Part shown: positions 4,501-6,602 of the stretch, piece after piece
Position numbering within the stretch: position 1 is the first letter of the stretch
Layout of the letters: every line of letters starts with the position of its first letter
DNA from: Terriglobales bacterium
Lineage (GTDB): Bacteria; Acidobacteriota; Terriglobia; Terriglobales; Acidobacteriaceae
Reading direction: 5' to 3'
NCBI GenBank assembly: GCA_015655365.1
Contig: JAATFE010000057.1
Span: forward strand, 1-6,602
Length of the DNA stretch: 6,602 bases
The notes under the pieces: model-generated
Databases searched by the model: none
Told to the model about the DNA's origin: nothing
Seen by the model: only the letters and a program-made list of their open reading frames with translations
Made by a program: the position numbers and the translations under genes

Positions 4501-5606
4501 GTCCCGGATTCCTGACGCTCGATGCGGCGCTGCTCGGCGAGCAGAGACATGGCGCTCATCAAGTTTTGCACGCTGACCACGCCGACGACGCGTCCGCTTT
4601 CGGTGATGGGAATCAGGGAGAGGCCGCGACCGGCGGTGATGCGGCGGATGGTGGTGCCGAGCGTATCTTCGGGACGCGCTACCTGGAAGGCTCGCGACAT
4701 GACCGACTGCACATAACCATTGCCGTCGCTGCGCAGGGCATCGACAATGCGCTGGCGGGAGACGATGCCGACAAGTTGGGGGCCGCGGACCACGGGAAAG
4801 TCCTCTTGCAAGGAGTGGACGCAGCGGTAGAGGGCGTCGGCCAGGGTGTCGGAAGGTGAGAGGGTGGCGAAGTCGGTAAGCATGACCTCGCGCATCTGCA
4901 CGGTGTCGACCACTGTTTGGAAGAAGACGCCCTGATCTTCGATCTGCGCGCCAATCATGATGAAGAAGCCGGCGATGATGAGCCAGGGATTGTGCAACAA
5001 CATGCCGCCGACCATGGTGGTGAGGGCCAGGATTTGGCCCAGGCCGGCAGAGGCGCGAGCGCCGGGAGCGAAGCCGTGCTTGCGGGCGAAGCTGCCGCGG
5101 AGCAGGCGGCCGCAGTCCAGCGGATAAGCGGGGAGCAGGTGAAGCACGCCTATGAAGATCTGCATCCAGACCATGCTGCGCAGCAGGGAGGCGGAGGCGA
5201 TGAGCGGCTGGCCGAGCAGATTCATGTTGCCGCCCGCACCGAGGAAGGTGGCCGCGAGCACGAGGCCTGTGGCGATGTTCGCCAGCGGACCGGCAAAGGC
5301 CATGGCAAACTGTCCGCCGCCCTGGTTGGCGTTCTCCTGGCTCTCGGGGGTAGCGTAGGCAAAGAGCCCGCCGACCGGCAGCAGCAGAACGGCGCGCAGG
5401 CTCAAGCCGAACCACGCAGCGACGAGAAGGCGAGCGGTTTCACGCACAACGACCGCAGCGACCAGCACGAGGAACAGGCCTATGCCGCGCACCCAGCCGT
5501 CTGCGGCGCTCAAGCCCAGACAAACGATCGCCAGCAAAGGGAAAAAGGCGTGGATGCGTAACTCGACGCCCATCCAGCGGCCCAGCGGAATTGACCAACC
5601 TCGCAT
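4497..5606 (-). CDS. M50/site-2-protease-like membrane protein with two CBS domains, catalytic site degenerate
   Basis: This 369-residue polytopic inner-membrane protein has the layout of M50B (S2P) proteases that carry C-terminal CBS pairs. The N-terminus SIPLGRWMGVELRIH (5-19) leads into helices at about 20-34, 41-54, 60-79, 100-122, 145-163 and 190-220. The fourth includes FAGPLANI, a family signature. The zinc motif normally reading HExxH is R55-E-T-A-R59, so both histidine ligands are lost while the glutamate stays. The third-ligand motif, usually NLLPxxPLDGG, reads HLLPAYPLDCG, keeping D164. The two CBS domains cover about 240-295 (LTDFATLSPSDTLADAL, then FPVVRGPQLVGIVSR) and 300-355 (VMSRAFQVARPEDTL, then VVGVVSVQNLM). 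CBS pairs usually bind adenosine nucleotides. A protease is therefore unlikely; a binding or scaffold role is inferred. ATG 5606 is the start, with no clear Shine-Dalgarno site. The gene is divergent from rsmD. Confidence 0.9.
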   Translation of the reverse strand: MRGWSIPLGRWMGVELRIHAFFPLLAIVCLGLSAADGWVRGIGLFLVLVAAVVVRETARLLVAAWFGLSLRAVLLLPVGGLFAYATPESQENANQGGGQFAMAFAGPLANIATGLVLAATFLGAGGNMNLLGQPLIASASLLRSMVWMQIFIGVLHLLPAYPLDCGRLLRGSFARKHGFAPGARASAGLGQILALTTMVGGMLLHNPWLIIAGFFIMIGAQIEDQGVFFQTVVDTVQMREVMLTDFATLSPSDTLADALYRCVHSLQEDFPVVRGPQLVGIVSRQRIVDALRSDGNGYVQSVMSRAFQVARPEDTLGTTIRRITAGRGLSLIPITESGRVVGVVSVQNLMSAMSLLAEQRRIERQESGT

Positions 5607-5648
5607 ACGTCGATTGTAAGTGGTCGCGGTCCGGTATGCTGGTGTGCG
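5607..5648. promoter_or_regulatory. Divergent promoter region between the M50-like gene and rsmD
   Basis: Only 42 bp separate the two start codons, and neither gene has a good ribosome-binding site. Toward rsmD, TATGCT (5635-5640) is a fair -10 ending 8 nt before its ATG, with TTGTAA (5614-5619) as a possible -35 at a short 15-nt spacing. Toward the M50-like gene, TACAAT (minus strand, 5613-5618) matches the -10 consensus at five of six positions and ends 6 nt before its ATG. If real, both messages would be leaderless or nearly so and the promoters would overlap. No -35 is clear for the minus strand. Confidence 0.35.
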
Positions 5649-6230
5649 ATGCGCATCATTGCCGGTACATTCCGTTCGCGTTCGCTTGCGGCCCCCGCGG
5701 GGCTCTCTACACGGCCCACCAGCGACCGGTTGCGGGAGACTCTTTTTAACGTGCTGACGCCTTCTATCCGGGGCGCGGCTTTTCTGGATTTATATGCCGG
5801 TTCGGGCGCCGTGGGGATGGAGGCACTGAGCCGGGGCGCCAGGAGTGTGACCTTTGTGGAGCGCGCTCCGGCGGCACTGGCGGTTTTGCGCGGCAACCTG
5901 ACCAAGCTGGGAATCGTAGCAGGATTCCGCATTCAGCCCGGCGGCGTGGGAGCTTATTTGCGTCGCGGAACGGCGGGAGAAAAGACCGGTGCGGCTTTCG
6001 ACCTGGTTTTTCTCGATCCGCCTTACGATGCGGCCCAGGAGTACGAGACGACGTTGAACCTGCTGGGGACGAAGGGGACGCTTGCCGCCGGGGCGCTGGT
6101 GATTGCCGAGCATCGGCGCAAGGTGGGGCTGGAAGAGAGCTATGGAAACCTGAAACGGACGCGGCTGCTGGAACAGGGAGATGCGTCGTTGAGTTTTTAT
6201 GCCGTGAGCGAGGCGAGTGGGGTGGAGTAG
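5649..6230 (+). CDS. rsmD: 16S rRNA (guanine(966)-N2)-methyltransferase RsmD
   Basis: RsmD methylates N2 of G966 of 16S rRNA, next to the P-site tRNA, using S-adenosylmethionine during late 30S assembly. The 193-residue product (E. coli 198) starts MRIIAGTFRSRSLAAP, the usual substrate-binding N-terminus, followed by TRPTSDRLRETLFN (21-34). The Rossmann SAM-binding motif is DLYAGSGAVGMEALSRGA (47-64). The acidic residue after strand 2 is FVE (69-71). The catalytic motif is DPPY (123-126), expected for exocyclic amine methylation. There are no deletions. ATG 5649 is the first start and fits the family N-terminus exactly. No Shine-Dalgarno sequence is obvious, in keeping with a leaderless message. 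The coaD gene that often follows rsmD is absent; repeats follow instead. Confidence 0.95.
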   Translation: MRIIAGTFRSRSLAAPAGLSTRPTSDRLRETLFNVLTPSIRGAAFLDLYAGSGAVGMEALSRGARSVTFVERAPAALAVLRGNLTKLGIVAGFRIQPGGVGAYLRRGTAGEKTGAAFDLVFLDPPYDAAQEYETTLNLLGTKGTLAAGALVIAEHRRKVGLEESYGNLKRTRLLEQGDASLSFYAVSEASGVE

Positions 6231-6246
6231 GGAGGGTCGGGTTATT

Positions 6247-6354
6247 CCAGGTCTCAAAAGCGAGACCTCCACCCCACGGACGAAAACCTATCCGTGGGGA
6301 CCCCAGACCTGGGGCACCCGGCGCCGGTACGAATTCGTGCAGTCAAAGACCTAG
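6247..6354 (+). repeat. Hairpin-plus-tail repeat, type A copy 2 (extended)
   Basis: It starts 17 nt after the rsmD stop. CCAGGTCT (6247-6254) can pair with AGACCTGG (6305-6312). Alternatively, AGGTCTC (6249-6255) pairs locally with GAGACCT (6262-6268) around AAAAGC. Between them is a perfect nine-pair stem CCCCACGGA/TCCGTGGGG (6272-6280 with 6291-6299). GGGGCACCC follows at 6311-6319, then a tail to 6354 that matches copy 1 (GTGCAGTCAAAGACCTAG at its end). Relative to copy 1 it has an added internal stem. It could act as a transcription stop for rsmD, but there is no T tract. Confidence 0.65.
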
Positions 6355-6434
6355 CACGCTCGCAGCGCTCGATTGCTCCGATAGCTACATGCTTTTGTTA
6401 CCGATCCCTCCCAAAAGATTTGCATCGTGCTTCT

Positions 6435-6476
6435 CCACCCTTGCCCGCCACAAACGCGGTCAAGGATGGGGCACCC
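6435..6476 (+). repeat. Hairpin with GGGGCACCC tail, type B copy 2
   Basis: CCACCCTTGCCCGC (6435-6448) pairs with GCGGTCAAGGATGG (6456-6469) at 12 of 14 positions around the 7-nt loop CACAAAC, then runs into GGGGCACCC (6468-6476). The outer stem and tail match the copy at 4204-4244, while the inner stem bases differ but remain largely paired. It lies between the 3' ends of rsmD and the membrane-protein gene. Confidence 0.7.
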
Positions 6477-6501
6477 TGTCGTATTTTTATGGGCCGGATC
6501 G

Positions 6502-6602
6502 TTAATGCCCGGCTGACTCGAGGTCGACCTTGCCGCGGAATTTGCCGTAGACAAAGACGATGTAGCAGAGGGCCAGGGTCATGCCGAAGCCCCACCAGGC
6601 CA
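6502..6602 (-). CDS. C-terminal end of an integral membrane protein (partial)
   Basis: The last 32 codons of a minus-strand gene are visible, ending with TAA at 6502-6504; the 5' part lies beyond the window. The peptide begins AWWGFGM, continues as a hydrophobic helix (TLALCYIVFVY) and ends in a short polar tail, GKFRGKVDLESAGH. This is a typical last transmembrane helix followed by a cytoplasmic basic patch and an acidic end. The style, with WW at the helix start and a Y-x-K-F-R-G-K-V exit, recalls the C-terminus of cytochrome bd-type quinol oxidase subunit II (CydB-like) proteins. That is a weak recollection and other transporters or respiratory subunits are possible. The gene is convergent with rsmD. 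Coding is likely because codon use is strongly GC-biased at third positions and the stop is followed by repeat DNA. Confidence 0.6.
   Translation of the reverse strand, partial: AWWGFGMTLALCYIVFVYGKFRGKVDLESAGH

Noticed and set aside
4917..5561. 214-codon plus-strand open frame opposite the M50-like gene
   Set aside because: It is antisense to well-defined membrane helices; the glutamate/glutamine/alanine-rich product is a strand shadow.

Overview
The window looks like chromosomal DNA from a GC-rich (roughly 60% by eye) free-living bacterium. My best guess is Acidobacteriota, class Terriglobia. The reasons are the style of the Crp/Fnr-family regulator and the PilZ protein, a relic of a short response regulator, and intergenic spaces filled with palindromic repeats. 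This placement comes from recall and no search was run. No tRNA, rRNA, CRISPR array, prophage or transposase gene is visible.

Layout. Positions 158-613 hold a conserved-looking protein of unknown function. About 29 nt downstream lies a tandem PilZ (cyclic-di-GMP receptor) gene, 643-1585. Its first PilZ domain is broken by what look like four single-base indels, while the second PilZ domain is intact. A 409-nt leader with little coding signal precedes a complete Crp/Fnr-type regulator (1995-2711). From 2712 to 3195 there is a repeat-rich spacer: a 239-bp element with inverted ends and internal palindromes, abutting a truncated response-regulator receiver domain.

On the minus strand lie rsmI (3196-4125, 16S rRNA C1402 2'-O-methyltransferase, TTG start) and, upstream of it, an M50/site-2-protease-like membrane protein with two CBS domains (4497-5606). 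The zinc-binding HExxH motif of that protein reads RETAR, so it is probably a pseudoprotease. The 371 nt between these two genes are almost wholly composed of repeats: two inverted-repeat elements in tandem and one hairpin-plus-tail repeat. On the other side of a 42-bp divergent spacer is rsmD (5649-6230, 16S rRNA G966 N2-methyltransferase). It is followed by a second copy of the hairpin-plus-tail repeat, a fourth related hairpin, and the C-terminal 32 codons of a minus-strand membrane protein that runs off the window.

How the parts relate. Two rRNA modification genes acting on the small-subunit decoding region flank the CBS-M50 protein, but nothing shows that they work together. The PilZ and Crp/Fnr genes are both nucleotide-responsive signalling families and may be regulatory neighbours, although the long spacer argues against one operon. 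The most unusual features are the degenerate M50 active site, the locally frameshifted tandem PilZ gene, and two families of intergenic repeats: TA-flanked inverted-repeat elements, and hairpins always followed by the same GGGGCACCC tail.
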